Assembly (NCBI GenBank): GCA_951812585.1
Contig: OX638318.1
Location: 1,366,819 to 1,430,818 of the forward strand
DNA from: Rhodothermales bacterium
GTDB lineage: Bacteria; Bacteroidota; Rhodothermia; Rhodothermales; Bin80
Reading direction: 5' to 3'
Length of the DNA stretch: 64,000 nt
Shown: positions 56,649 to 63,854 of the stretch, piece by piece
How positions within the stretch are numbered: position 1 is the stretch's first letter
How the letters are laid out: every line of letters starts with the position of its first letter
Program-made: the position numbers and the translations under genes
Notes under the pieces: generated by a model
What the model was told of the DNA's origin: nothing
The model's input: only the letters and a program-made list of their open reading frames with translations
Database searches by the model: none

Positions 56649-57897
56649 TAATTTCCTCGCTGTCGAGAACGAGGTCCTCCCCGATCCCAGCCTCCTCCAA
56701 GCTCCCGCTTAGGCATTCCAAACCGACCAGCCGACCTAATTCGTCGAGCTTCCGCGTCGTGATCTTGCTGCGGACATACGCCTCGATTGCCAATGTCAGA
56801 AAAGTGGACCGAACCCTCTCCTGCCCGCCAGAACTGTCCGGTTCTGGAAGACTTAGGCACCCTCTGAGCACCTTGGAGAGTCCGTCACTATCCTGGTCAG
56901 CCAATCGAGCACGCTTATCTTCGGTCAGGAATCTGAGCCCCTTCAACCGGTATAGCATGGCCTCACAGCTGACCCCGAAGTGGTGAGCCATCCTGACGAC
57001 ATCGTGCAGCTCGACATCCTGGATTCGAGCGTTCAATCTCTCTTCGCCCCGCGTGGCTGCCTCTTCATCGACGTTGTCCTCCGCGGGTCGGCTCGACAGC
57101 CCCTTCGCCATCGCCTCCACATAGGTTCGCACGCCCTCAGTGGGTATAAGAAACGCTGCTGCGTACGCATTCGCACGTACCTCCATCAGAGAGGGCCGGC
57201 TCATCGTGTGGCTCAGGATGGCCTCCCGTTCGCGATCCAACAGAACGTGCGCGTATTCATGAGCGAAGGAGAAGCGGCGGCGGAGAATGTGATGATTTCG
57301 GTTCGCTGCGATGAGGATGTTGCCCCCGTCACTGATCAGGGTCAACCCAGAGATCTTGTCGTCCATTTCGGACAGGGCCGTGCTAATGCCCTGCCCTCCG
57401 AGGAGATCGGTCAAATCAGGGAGTGGTGCCATTCCTAGGTCGAGTCGCAGACGCTCTTCTTGCGCCGCGGCTTGTCCCTGTTGAACAGCATCTCTCTTCG
57501 ACTTGGGAATGGGCCACGAATACGTGGGTACGGTCGACAGTCGACGAGTCAGCCCGAGAACCTCGCGCAGGTTTACGAGCTCCCGGTGGTATTCCCCGCA
57601 GCGTCGCAGGGATTGCATGGCTGCCGGACTGCCCCATAGCTTGGGGTGTGCCCGGAACATGGCGCTGACCGCATTCGTCTCCTCAAACCTGTCGTCGAGG
57701 AAAGTCCGTGCATCGCGCAGGTACAGCTGGGCCAGCCGGTCGAGTTCCAAGCTAGACACGCCTCGCTGCCCGGATTCCATCTGCGACAAGGCGGAGCAGG
57801 AAATACCAATGGCTTTGGCGGCATTCTCCTGCGTGACATAGCAGGCCTTGCGTGCATTACGAAGGCGTCGACCGATTTCGTACTGGCTGATCGCCAT
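56638..57897 (-). CDS. XRE-family HTH regulator fused to ImmA/IrrE metallopeptidase
   Basis: The 419-residue protein from the ATG at 57897 has an N-terminal XRE helix-turn-helix (residues ~8-62; RRLRNARKACYVTQENAAKA and ISCSALSQMESGQRG) and a central COG2856 zinc-peptidase domain with HEYAH at 213-217 (FSFAHEYAHVLLDRE) and the downstream EVRANAYAAAFLIP carrying the third ligand. Such proteins repress mobile elements or act as antitoxin-like regulators, with the peptidase cleaving a partner. Its C-terminal region (300-419) is unassigned. The PIN-like remnant overlaps its 3' end by 11 bases, suggesting a toxin-antitoxin-like pair. A TTG/ATG start further upstream (57924) is less likely. Confidence 0.88.
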   Translation of the reverse strand: MAISQYEIGRRLRNARKACYVTQENAAKAIGISCSALSQMESGQRGVSSLELDRLAQLYLRDARTFLDDRFEETNAVSAMFRAHPKLWGSPAAMQSLRRCGEYHRELVNLREVLGLTRRLSTVPTYSWPIPKSKRDAVQQGQAAAQEERLRLDLGMAPLPDLTDLLGGQGISTALSEMDDKISGLTLISDGGNILIAANRNHHILRRRFSFAHEYAHVLLDREREAILSHTMSRPSLMEVRANAYAAAFLIPTEGVRTYVEAMAKGLSSRPAEDNVDEEAATRGEERLNARIQDVELHDVVRMAHHFGVSCEAMLYRLKGLRFLTEDKRARLADQDSDGLSKVLRGCLSLPEPDSSGGQERVRSTFLTLAIEAYVRSKITTRKLDELGRLVGLECLSGSLEEAGIGEDLVLDSEEISGQ

Positions 57898-57905
57898 TTT
57901 GAAGC

Positions 57906-57922
57906 GTGTCGCAATTAGACAC
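57906..57922. promoter_or_regulatory. Candidate operator upstream of the XRE-ImmA gene
   Basis: GTGTC (57906-57910) and GACAC (57918-57922) form an inverted repeat with a 7-base AT-rich spacer, centred about 17 bases upstream of the XRE-ImmA start. Position and symmetry suit an autoregulatory XRE site; no other evidence. Confidence 0.35.
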
Positions 57923-58114
57923 ACATCGGCCCGCGTTGCTCCACGGGACTAGCATCCACGTAAGCGGAATTTCTGGCCTGCTTCCTGACTAGGGCCGCAT
58001 GGTGACAGAATTAGTTGGGCTTGGGACACAGATTGGTCGTGACCGGGGTGGAATTGCCCTAACCTATCGCATGATCCAACCACTATCGCCCATGATCCCA
58101 TGATGTGGTCATAC

Positions 58115-58240
58115 GATCTTTCGCAGCTCGATCGGAGACTGCGCGACGCGGGTCAGTCCGGTCGGCCAATGCACTACCAGCTCTTGCGGCATTTCAGCGG
58201 GCTCGTACAGCCATTGACCTGCAGTTTCGAGTCCGACATG
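58115..58240 (+). repeat. Dispersed repeat, copy 2 (within an open frame 58100-58342)
   Basis: This copy aligns to 50649-50774 with about 82 percent identity and no gaps. It lies in an open 80-codon plus-strand frame (58100-58342) reading DLSQLDRRLRDAGQSGRPMH, YQLLRHFSGLVQPLTCSFES and on to a Pro/Glu-rich tail. Weaker similarity to copy 1 continues to about 58270. Whether the frame is expressed is unknown; the family is not recognised. Confidence 0.7.
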
Positions 58241-58489
58241 CAACCACAGCCGCACGAAGAGGCGGGCGCAGATCCAAGCCACCAGGTCGAAGTGCCACCG
58301 CGGCTTCTGGAGTCTAAGGCAACACTACGCTGCGGCGATTAGCAATGATGCTGTGCAGCGCCATGTGCGCATAGATGCGTACGGCTTTGAGCCGGCCCGT
58401 CGCGGCGTACAGCTGTAGGATAATCCCCTGCACAGATTGGTGCCATCAAGCGCATACCGTGCCCGCGACTTGATCAGCTGCCGCGCGAC

Positions 58490-58822
58490 ATGCTGGAATA
58501 CGCGGATAGATCGTTCGACCGCCTGAGCAGTACCGAACTGAAGCCCGCATGCCAGGCGCAAGACGAGGCGCTCCGTGAGGAAAGACGCGTCCGCGCACTG
58601 GGAAAAGAGCTGTTTGAGAGCTGGCCCGAGGACCGTCGCCGCCAGTTCGACAGCCGGCTGGAGGCTCGCCTGGCGAGTCAGATCGACGAAGACACGGGAA
58701 CTCCCGTACTGCCACCAGATTCCTACCTGCGGGCGCTCACGCTGAAGCACCACAGAGCCGCCGGGCTCTCCAAGCTGGTACGCCTACAGGAAACTCCTGC
58801 CGCGCGCGCTGAGGCGCCGTAG
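58490..58822 (+). CDS. Hypothetical protein ending at an attC-like inverted repeat
   Basis: The 110-residue product starts MLEYADRSFDRLSSTELKPA, is highly charged and helical (LREERRVRALGKELFESWPE, DRRRQFDSRLEARLASQIDE), and ends LSKLVRLQETPAARAEAP. No signal peptide or membrane segment, and no recognised family. The stop codon (58820-58822) lies inside the left arm of the inverted repeat at 58816-58904, an arrangement like that of integron gene cassettes. No clear ribosome-binding site. The composition is plausible for a real protein, but it could be a fragment of a mobile-element gene. Confidence 0.4.
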   Translation: MLEYADRSFDRLSSTELKPACQAQDEALREERRVRALGKELFESWPEDRRRQFDSRLEARLASQIDEDTGTPVLPPDSYLRALTLKHHRAAGLSKLVRLQETPAARAEAP

Positions 58823-58904
58823 AGCCGTTCTAACGCGAGATAAGGTTTTGCAGGAGGTGGTTTTACAGCTACGGGGTAGGTCGCCGTTAGAACAGCTCTA
58901 CGGC
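58816..58904. repeat. Imperfect 23-24-bp inverted repeat with attC-like core
   Basis: The left arm GCCGTAGAGCCGTTCTAACG + CGA (58816-58838) pairs with the right arm TCGCCGTTAGAACAGCTCTA + CGGC (58881-58904) with one mismatch and one bulged base, around a 42-base loop. The inner core TTCTAAC ... GTTAGAA resembles the RYYYAAC / GTTRRRY boxes of integron attC sites, and the extra unpaired base fits too. The pairing outside the core is longer than usual, so a terminator or a miniature element is also possible. Confidence 0.6.
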
Positions 58905-59047
58905 ACCTTTAAAGGAAGGTTAAACGTCTAATTCTCTAATCCTATGGGCGGAGCCCAAGGGGTACGCTGCCGGCTGCGCCGAAGCCGTGGCCCAAGAAAC
59001 CTTACGCACCAGATACGAGCCCCGCGGAGACTGTACGATATCCTGCA

Positions 59048-59727
59048 TTAAGTCCTGCAGGAATGTAACGGCCGTCTCGGGGCCGCACGGGATTCCTCGA
59101 GCGACCGCCCAAAGCGGCGCTCGAGCTTCGGACGGCTTAGGTCGCGATGGACACGGGAAGCCGACATCTGCCGCTTACCATCGGTGAAGACCAGCCCCGC
59201 ACGCGCGGTGGATCTTTTTGGCCAGCGGCTCAACGCCACGCTTGCGCCACGCGGTCGGACGCGCCTGGTCGGGCGCACGGTCGCTTGGAACGATCCGCCA
59301 GCCCATTTCACGCTCAAACCGGCGGCAGAGCACGTGCAACCCGCGCTACCAGTGCGGGGCTTTCCACGTCTTGCCCGTGTCAGGGTGCACCCGATTGGCC
59401 ACGATGTGGACGTGGGCGTATCGCGGTGGCGCACTACGAGCGCCTGGTGCTCCTGAAGCCCCAGATCGCGCAAAAACGGCTGAAAGTGACGGCAACCTGT
59501 TCTGGCGTAGGACGATCCTCTGGAGCCCAGGACAGAGACAGGTGGTAGGCCGGTTTTATGCACCGCATGTTCTGCTCTGCGCATAGGCGCATCTGGTCCA
59601 GAAAGAGCGCCCGCTCGTCGGCCCTGAAAAACTCCTGCTGGTGAATGACCTCTACGCCTTTCTCTTCGTCCAGCACGTACCGCAGCACGCCCCCGAAGTC
59701 GCTCCCTGTGGCCGCCTTAGCGATCAT
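59048..59727 (-). pseudogene. Relaxase (MobA/VirD2-like) remnant with frameshifts and a stop
   Basis: The start ATG (59727) overlaps the mobC stop as ATGA. The first frame gives MIAKAATGSDFGGVLRYVLD and AYHLSLSWAPEDRPTPEQVA. A second continues RDLGLQEHQALVVRHRDTP. A third gives the metal-binding YAHVHIVANRVHPDTGKTWK (HxH core) and then a TAG. A last part has GLVFTDGKRQMSASRVHRDL and SRPKLERRFG, a conserved relaxase C-terminal motif. At least two frameshifts, one stop and an apparent internal deletion are present, so the relaxase is dead. It is the nuclease that would nick oriT for plasmid transfer, so an integrated mobilisable element once lay here. Confidence 0.8.
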
Positions 59728-60149
59728 CGCAGGGTCCGTATGGTAGCCCACACCGCGTCCGCCAGAGCGTAAAGTTCAGCCTCCAGCGCTATGCGTCCGG
59801 TGGTGTTGGCGTGACGGGTCAGCTGGTTCAGGTTGTTGCCGATGCGTGCGAGCGCGTGCAGCGCGCGCCGGTTGAATCGCGTGGGAAGAGGCACGCCTGT
59901 AGCGGCGGCCCGGCAGTAGTCGCTCATGCTCACACGCGCCAGCGATGCGCTCGAACGGATGACATCGTACTCCGCATCCGTGACGTAAATCGACACGCCA
60001 CGCAGGCGCCGTTGGGAATCCGGCAGGGCAGGACGCCCCCCCCCCCGCGCGGGGGAAGTGGCAGACAGCAGAACGATCACCAGACACGCAGGGAAGCGCT
60101 CAGAATCGCCCTGAGTCGGGTATTTGGTATTTACCCGCTCAGACGGCAT
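59724..60149 (-). CDS. mobC: MobC-family mobilisation protein
   Basis: From the ATG at 60149 the product is 141 residues. The C-terminal two-thirds match the MobC relaxosome family: VSIYVTDAEYDVIRSSASLA, SMSDYCRAAATGVPLPTRFN and ALHALARIGNNLNQLTRHAN, the last being the family signature. The N-terminal 45 residues are unusual and include GGGRPALPD, encoded by an 11-base G run (C run at 60036-60046 on the plus strand). A change in tract length would shift the frame, so the N-terminus, or the gene's on/off state, is uncertain. MobC helps the relaxase open DNA at oriT; here the relaxase is broken. Confidence 0.7.
   Translation of the reverse strand: MPSERVNTKYPTQGDSERFPACLVIVLLSATSPARGGGRPALPDSQRRLRGVSIYVTDAEYDVIRSSASLARVSMSDYCRAAATGVPLPTRFNRRALHALARIGNNLNQLTRHANTTGRIALEAELYALADAVWATIRTLR
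60036..60046. repeat. C11 homopolymer inside mobC
   Basis: Eleven consecutive C (G on the coding strand) lie within the N-terminal part of mobC. Tracts of this length are prone to slippage in replication, transcription and sequencing. Confidence 0.9.
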
Positions 60150-60361
60150 TTTGGGCGATTCTGACAGCCCAAAATGGCAAACCGCAGCAGAAAACCCCGT
60201 AGCATCACCGTAGAGGCCCCTAAAACGGCCAGTTACGGTTTTTCGGCTAGGTAAAAAAAGGGGAATATCCCCCGCGTGGCGTACACGGGCCGCCAGAGGC
60301 GCTCTATGGGGCCTCAGCGCGGTGTGCGGGGAGAGTATGGTGAAGGGCTGGGCTGAACTTA

Positions 60362-60410
60362 TGCATGTATATGCCGTATTGTTTGGATATACCGCATACA
60401 TGCCGTATGC
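60362..60410. promoter_or_regulatory. Cluster of ATGCCGTAT-type direct and inverted repeats
   Basis: ATGCCGTAT occurs at 60371-60379 and 60400-60408 (29 bases apart), with a one-mismatch inverted copy ATACCGCAT at 60389-60397, in an AT-rich stretch between mobC and the divergent small gene at 60444. Such clusters occur at oriT sites, iterons or operators of mobile elements. Which applies here is open. Confidence 0.45.
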
Positions 60411-60443
60411 TTGGGTACAGCAACCACTAACCACTGAGACGCT

Positions 60444-60638
60444 ATGCACTCCGAAAGCAATCGCTTTGACCGCTTAATTATCACCCGTCGGCGCCACGCA
60501 AGTTTTAGGGAAATCCTCGGAAAGAGCTCCAGGCGCAAAGAGCTCCAGGCAGAGCAAAGGAGCGGGCACATGCTGCACGATATACTGCAGGGGGGGGGGC
60601 TTGATGCTGCGAGGGAGGAGGAGAAGAAGCCAAATTAG
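60444..60638 (+). CDS. Small basic protein gene with a G10 tract
   Basis: The 64-residue product (MHSESNRFDRLIITRRRHAS ... RKELQAEQRSGHMLHDILQG) is highly charged, mostly basic, and ends EEEKKPN. It is divergent from mobC and downstream of the repeat cluster. A run of ten G (60590-60599) encodes Gly-Gly-Gly near residue 50, so slippage would change the C-terminus. Family not recognised; a small DNA-binding or entry-exclusion-type protein of the mobile element is only a guess. It converges with the next gene, overlapping its stop by 4 bases. Confidence 0.4.
   Translation: MHSESNRFDRLIITRRRHASFREILGKSSRRKELQAEQRSGHMLHDILQGGGLDAAREEEKKPN
60590..60599. repeat. G10 homopolymer inside the small gene
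   Basis: Ten consecutive G near the 3' end of the 60444-60638 gene. Together with the C11 tract 540 bases away it is one of two long G:C runs in the same mobile region. Confidence 0.9.
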
Positions 60639-61408
60639 CTTAGTCTCATTAGAGAGAACCTATACGCGAATAGCAATAGAACCAATGAAACCAATGAAAC
60701 CATGAGCCGGCTAATGGACCCAAGGTATCGTTTTTGCTGGGTGAGCACCCAGCGATTGAAGTCGATCTTCTGCCTGTAATACGCAGCGAAGTCTACTAGG
60801 GTTTGTGCGGCCTTCTGCCCACTGGCTGTGTTGCGCACGTAAACCTCAGCATGCCCCACGTCGTACTGTGCAGTCAAATAAGGCATGATGACGAATCTCC
60901 AAGCTAAGGATACTATCAAAACAAGCACAGCCAAGGATACTACCAAAACAAGCACAGCCAAGGAAACGGCAAACTCAAGCTGCCATTCTCCGCCCGATGC
61001 CAGCGTTTCCGCCTCCGCCGCCAGCGCTTCCGCTACCTTCAATTGAATTCCAAACAGCACCGTGGCGAGTGTGATTATGCCACCGCCAGCGGCGGAGTGC
61101 TGCTTGCTGATGCGATTTTGGTCTAGGACGGTATCCCTGCACAACTCGAGGTAGGCCCTAGCCGCGTGTTCGTTCTTTGGCGCCCTCCGCCTCCGGTCTG
61201 GTTGCCCAGATAAGAGTTTCGATTCGTCGTCAGCCATAGCCATAGCAGTTTTACGGTGCGCACACTTGCGCCAAGATAGCACCGCATCCCAGATTGCCCA
61301 ACGCAGGCTCTCGAAGAAAGCCGCCGTTGGTGGTGTGGTGTGGGGTGTGTCGCTAATGGTGTTTTCCAGTCGCGCAGCTGTTGCATGCTCAGCCTCGCTG
61401 GTGTCCAT
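60635..61408 (-). CDS. Membrane protein of unknown function with a duplicated helix segment
   Basis: The ATG at 61408 gives 257 residues: a charged N-terminal half (about 1-115), a hydrophobic segment at about 119-138 (GIITLATVLFGIQLK), a long hydrophobic segment at about 155-185 containing a tandem repeat of nine residues (AVLVLVVSL then AVLVLIVSL), and a C-terminal helix (ISRLMVSLVSLVLLLFAYRF). Between them lies a soluble loop (YDVGHAEVYVRNTASGQKAA). Membrane effectors with few helices and soluble heads are common in defence loci, but no partner is present. The frame continues upstream into the IS630 element, so the native start could have been lost. Function unknown. Confidence 0.55.
   Translation of the reverse strand: MDTSEAEHATAARLENTISDTPHTTPPTAAFFESLRWAIWDAVLSWRKCAHRKTAMAMADDESKLLSGQPDRRRRAPKNEHAARAYLELCRDTVLDQNRISKQHSAAGGGIITLATVLFGIQLKVAEALAAEAETLASGGEWQLEFAVSLAVLVLVVSLAVLVLIVSLAWRFVIMPYLTAQYDVGHAEVYVRNTASGQKAAQTLVDFAAYYRQKIDFNRWVLTQQKRYLGSISRLMVSLVSLVLLLFAYRFSLMRLS
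60906..60959. repeat. 27-bp tandem duplication within the membrane-protein gene
   Basis: AAGGATACTATCAAAACAAG + CACAGCC (60906-60932) is followed directly by a copy with one changed base (60933-60959). The duplication is in frame and adds nine residues to a predicted transmembrane helix; a partial third unit (AAGGAAAC) follows. Confidence 0.9.
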
Positions 61409-61541
61409 TTGGGCGGCGCCAGCACTCCAAAAGCGCGTGGTGGCAGCGTAGCTGCAGAAGCAAAAATGGATGGCTGTTTTTCCACTGGAACAACAACAAA
61501 CAGGGTGGGTGGGCGCGGTTTCACCTTGTTTGTTGTTTCTA

Positions 61542-62724
61542 GTGTCATGACACATGTGATATGTCGTGAGGATGGTGTTAGATTCCTTGCCAGTCCACGA
61601 TCACAGGGAGGCTGGCATGAAACGGTATCTGGTGGAGCTGGAAGCTGGGGAGCGCGAGGCGCTGGAGGCGATCACGCGCAAGGGCTCGCATCGTTCGCAG
61701 AAGGTGCTCAACGCGCTGGTTCTGCTCAATTGCGACGCGGGCGAGTACAACGAGCGGCGCGCGAGCGGCCGGGAGATCGCCGGGGTGTTGCGGATGAGCG
61801 CGCGCAGGGTGGACCGGGTCAAGCAGCGGTTTGTGGAGGAGGGTCTGGACGCGGCGCTTGGGGCCAGGCAGGGTCGTCGTGCGAAATACCTTCGCAAGGC
61901 AGACGGGGAATTCGAGGCGCGCCTCGTCGCGCTCAGCTGCGGCGATCCGCCCGAGGGGCGCGCGCAGTGGTCACTGCGCCTGCTGGCGGACCGCGCGGTG
62001 GAACTCGGCTATATCGACAGCGTCTCGCACGAGACGGTGCGGCGGGTGCTAAAAAAAACGCCATCAAACCGTGGCGGCGCATCGGCTGGGTGATCCCGCC
62101 CCAGCGCAACGCCGACTTCGCAGCGGGGATGGAGCGGGTGCTCGACGTCTACCGGCGTCCGTACGATGCGAACTTCCCGGTGGTGTGCATGGACGAGACG
62201 CCGCGCCAGTTGATCGGCGAGACGCGCACGCCCGTCCCACCGGCACCGGGACGGGCGGCCCGCGAAGACTACGAGTACCGGCGCCTCGGCACCTGCAACG
62301 TGTTCATGGCCACCGAACCGCTGGCTGGCCGGCGCCAGACCAAGGTGACCGAGCGCAGAACGAAGACCGACTGGGCGCGCTTCCTGCGCGACATCGCCGC
62401 GCAGTACCCCGGCGCCACCCGGATCACGCTGGTGATGGACAACCTCAACACTCACCGCCCCGGCGCGCTCTACGAGACCTTCGAACCCGCCGAGGCCAAG
62501 GCGCTCTGGGATCGCTTCGAGTTCGTCCATACCCCCAAGCACGGCAGTTGGCTAAATGTCGCCGAGGTTGAACTCAACGTCATGATCCGCCTACGCGCCG
62601 AAGTCGCCGCCTGGCAGGCGGCCAGAGACCGAATCCGAGCGAAGGTCGACTGGCAGTTCACCACGGACGACGCCCGTGTCAAGCTCAAGCTCCTCTATCC
62701 GACGTTTGCTGTGTGACATGACAC
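61542..62724 (+). mobile_element. IS630-family insertion sequence, apparently complete
   Basis: The element is 1183 bp. Its ends read GTGTCATGACACA (left, 61542) and, as reverse complement from 62724, GTGTCATGTCACACA, so the terminal inverted repeats match over about 13 bases with one mismatch near the middle. TA lies immediately outside each end (61540-61541 and 62725-62726), the target duplication expected for IS630/Tc1-mariner elements. It carries a two-frame transposase (61617-62716). Intact ends and target duplication suggest a recent insertion. Confidence 0.9.
61617..62716 (+). CDS. IS630-family transposase, expressed by likely -1 frameshifting
   Basis: The first frame starts at ATG 61617 behind a strong ribosome-binding site (GGGAGG, 61606-61611). 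It encodes two helix-turn-helix parts (GREIAGVLRMSARRVDRVKQ, SVSHETVRRVLKK) and ends at 62093. The catalytic DDE part lies in the -1 frame: VVCMDETPRQLIGET (first Asp), ITLVMDNLNTH (second Asp), and HTPKHGSWLNVAEVELN (final acidic residue, in the E of AEVELN). The switch sits at A8 C (62051-62059), a typical slippery heptamer A AAA AAA, giving VLKKNAIKPWRRIGWVIPP. The fused product would be about 366 residues, normal for the family. Frameshifting is inferred; a mutation is the alternative. Confidence 0.88.
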
Positions 62725-62789
62725 TAGGCCCGCAGCGGCGGTTTAGATCAGATCGCTACCTAACCCAGGCATACAGGTGGACCAGCCGC

Positions 62790-63854
62790 CTAGTACGGAA
62801 ACTCGTAGCGCAGTATGTGCGGATGGCGACGGGACGATACGTACAGGTGGCGGCCATGGACCATTGCCCTGTTGGATCTCTTGAGGATGTTGTCGTTGTC
62901 CGATGTATCCATGGTTGTGCTCAGAAGAACCGTGCCCACATGCTTGTAGCGATCGCTACCACTAATCCGGATGAAGTACCACCGTCCGCTGTTAGGGCTG
63001 ACCGGAACAGCTATGTACTCGTTATTCAGCACATGAAAAACCTGAATTAAAAAGCGTAATCCCACCCCCGGCATACCAGGCCGCTCCATTTTGTAATTGC
63101 CTGCATGCTCCTTAACTGAAGTACCAGTGAATATTATAGTATGAACATGCTGATGATTGTCGTCGAATACAAAGACATAGGGTAAGCCTACGTAGACTGC
63201 AAATACAAATTGATCCTCTGGCGTAGCCCCAACCGCAACGAGATCCATCGGTGGTTGTGTGATACCCAGTGAAGGTAGAAATGGTTTGGTCGCTTCATAG
63301 GGCGCCTCTGTTTCCCGCGAGCAAACCCGAAACTCATGCCCCATGGGACACGGAACGTATAGATACGTGGCACTTGCTGACAGGCCCGCGCCAATCGCGC
63401 CGGAAACCAAACGGGATGGCGCAGTGGCCACATATTCAAGACGGGTGGATAAGACCTGCAGGCGAGATCTTTCGCTGGCAAACAAGTGCGGCTCAGCATA
63501 AACCAGGCTGGACAGTCCATCGAACTCGAGAGGACCGGATCCCTCTCGGCCTACTCTCCTGCGCAGCAAGCCATCCAGTCCACTCACAAAAATGGCGTTT
63601 GCCTGAGCGTCAGCAACGTAAAGGCTGTCCTGTGCAATGGTAAACCTAAATTGGTTGCCTAGCATCAGGGAGTCCCGCATCTGCCCCAACTCCAGATTGG
63701 GATGCCACACCTGTTCGGGTAAGGCATCCACGTCTATCACCGTCTGGGGTGCAGCGGCCAGCAATGAGTCGATGATCTCCGACTCTATGATTCGCACGAA
63801 ATCGGGAGATTGACGACAGCCCCCCGCCGAAGCGAGGAGCATCGCCAACAGCAT
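62790..63854 (-). CDS. Beta-propeller lipoprotein (6-bladed, NHL/DUF4934-like)
   Basis: The 354-residue product from the ATG at 63854 has a lipobox-like signal (MLLAMLLASAGGC); the N-terminus lacks a positive charge, so a TTG at 63872 or the frame start at 63926 (adding Arg/Lys) are alternatives. The mature part has repeated propeller strands: FRFTIAQDSLYVADAQANAI, GREGSGPLEFDGLSSLVYAE and HLFASERSRLQVLS. The GREGSGPLEF motif is typical of 6-bladed propeller proteins in Bacteroidota and Gemmatimonadota. Function unknown, probably an outer-membrane surface protein. IS630 inserted 65 bases beyond its stop. Confidence 0.8.
   Translation of the reverse strand: MLLAMLLASAGGCRQSPDFVRIIESEIIDSLLAAAPQTVIDVDALPEQVWHPNLELGQMRDSLMLGNQFRFTIAQDSLYVADAQANAIFVSGLDGLLRRRVGREGSGPLEFDGLSSLVYAEPHLFASERSRLQVLSTRLEYVATAPSRLVSGAIGAGLSASATYLYVPCPMGHEFRVCSRETEAPYEATKPFLPSLGITQPPMDLVAVGATPEDQFVFAVYVGLPYVFVFDDNHQHVHTIIFTGTSVKEHAGNYKMERPGMPGVGLRFLIQVFHVLNNEYIAVPVSPNSGRWYFIRISGSDRYKHVGTVLLSTTMDTSDNDNILKRSNRAMVHGRHLYVSSRRHPHILRYEFPY

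Noticed and set aside
58325-58753. A 142-codon minus-strand frame
   Set aside because: It overlaps the charged, more protein-like plus-strand frame at 58490-58822 and shows no family features.
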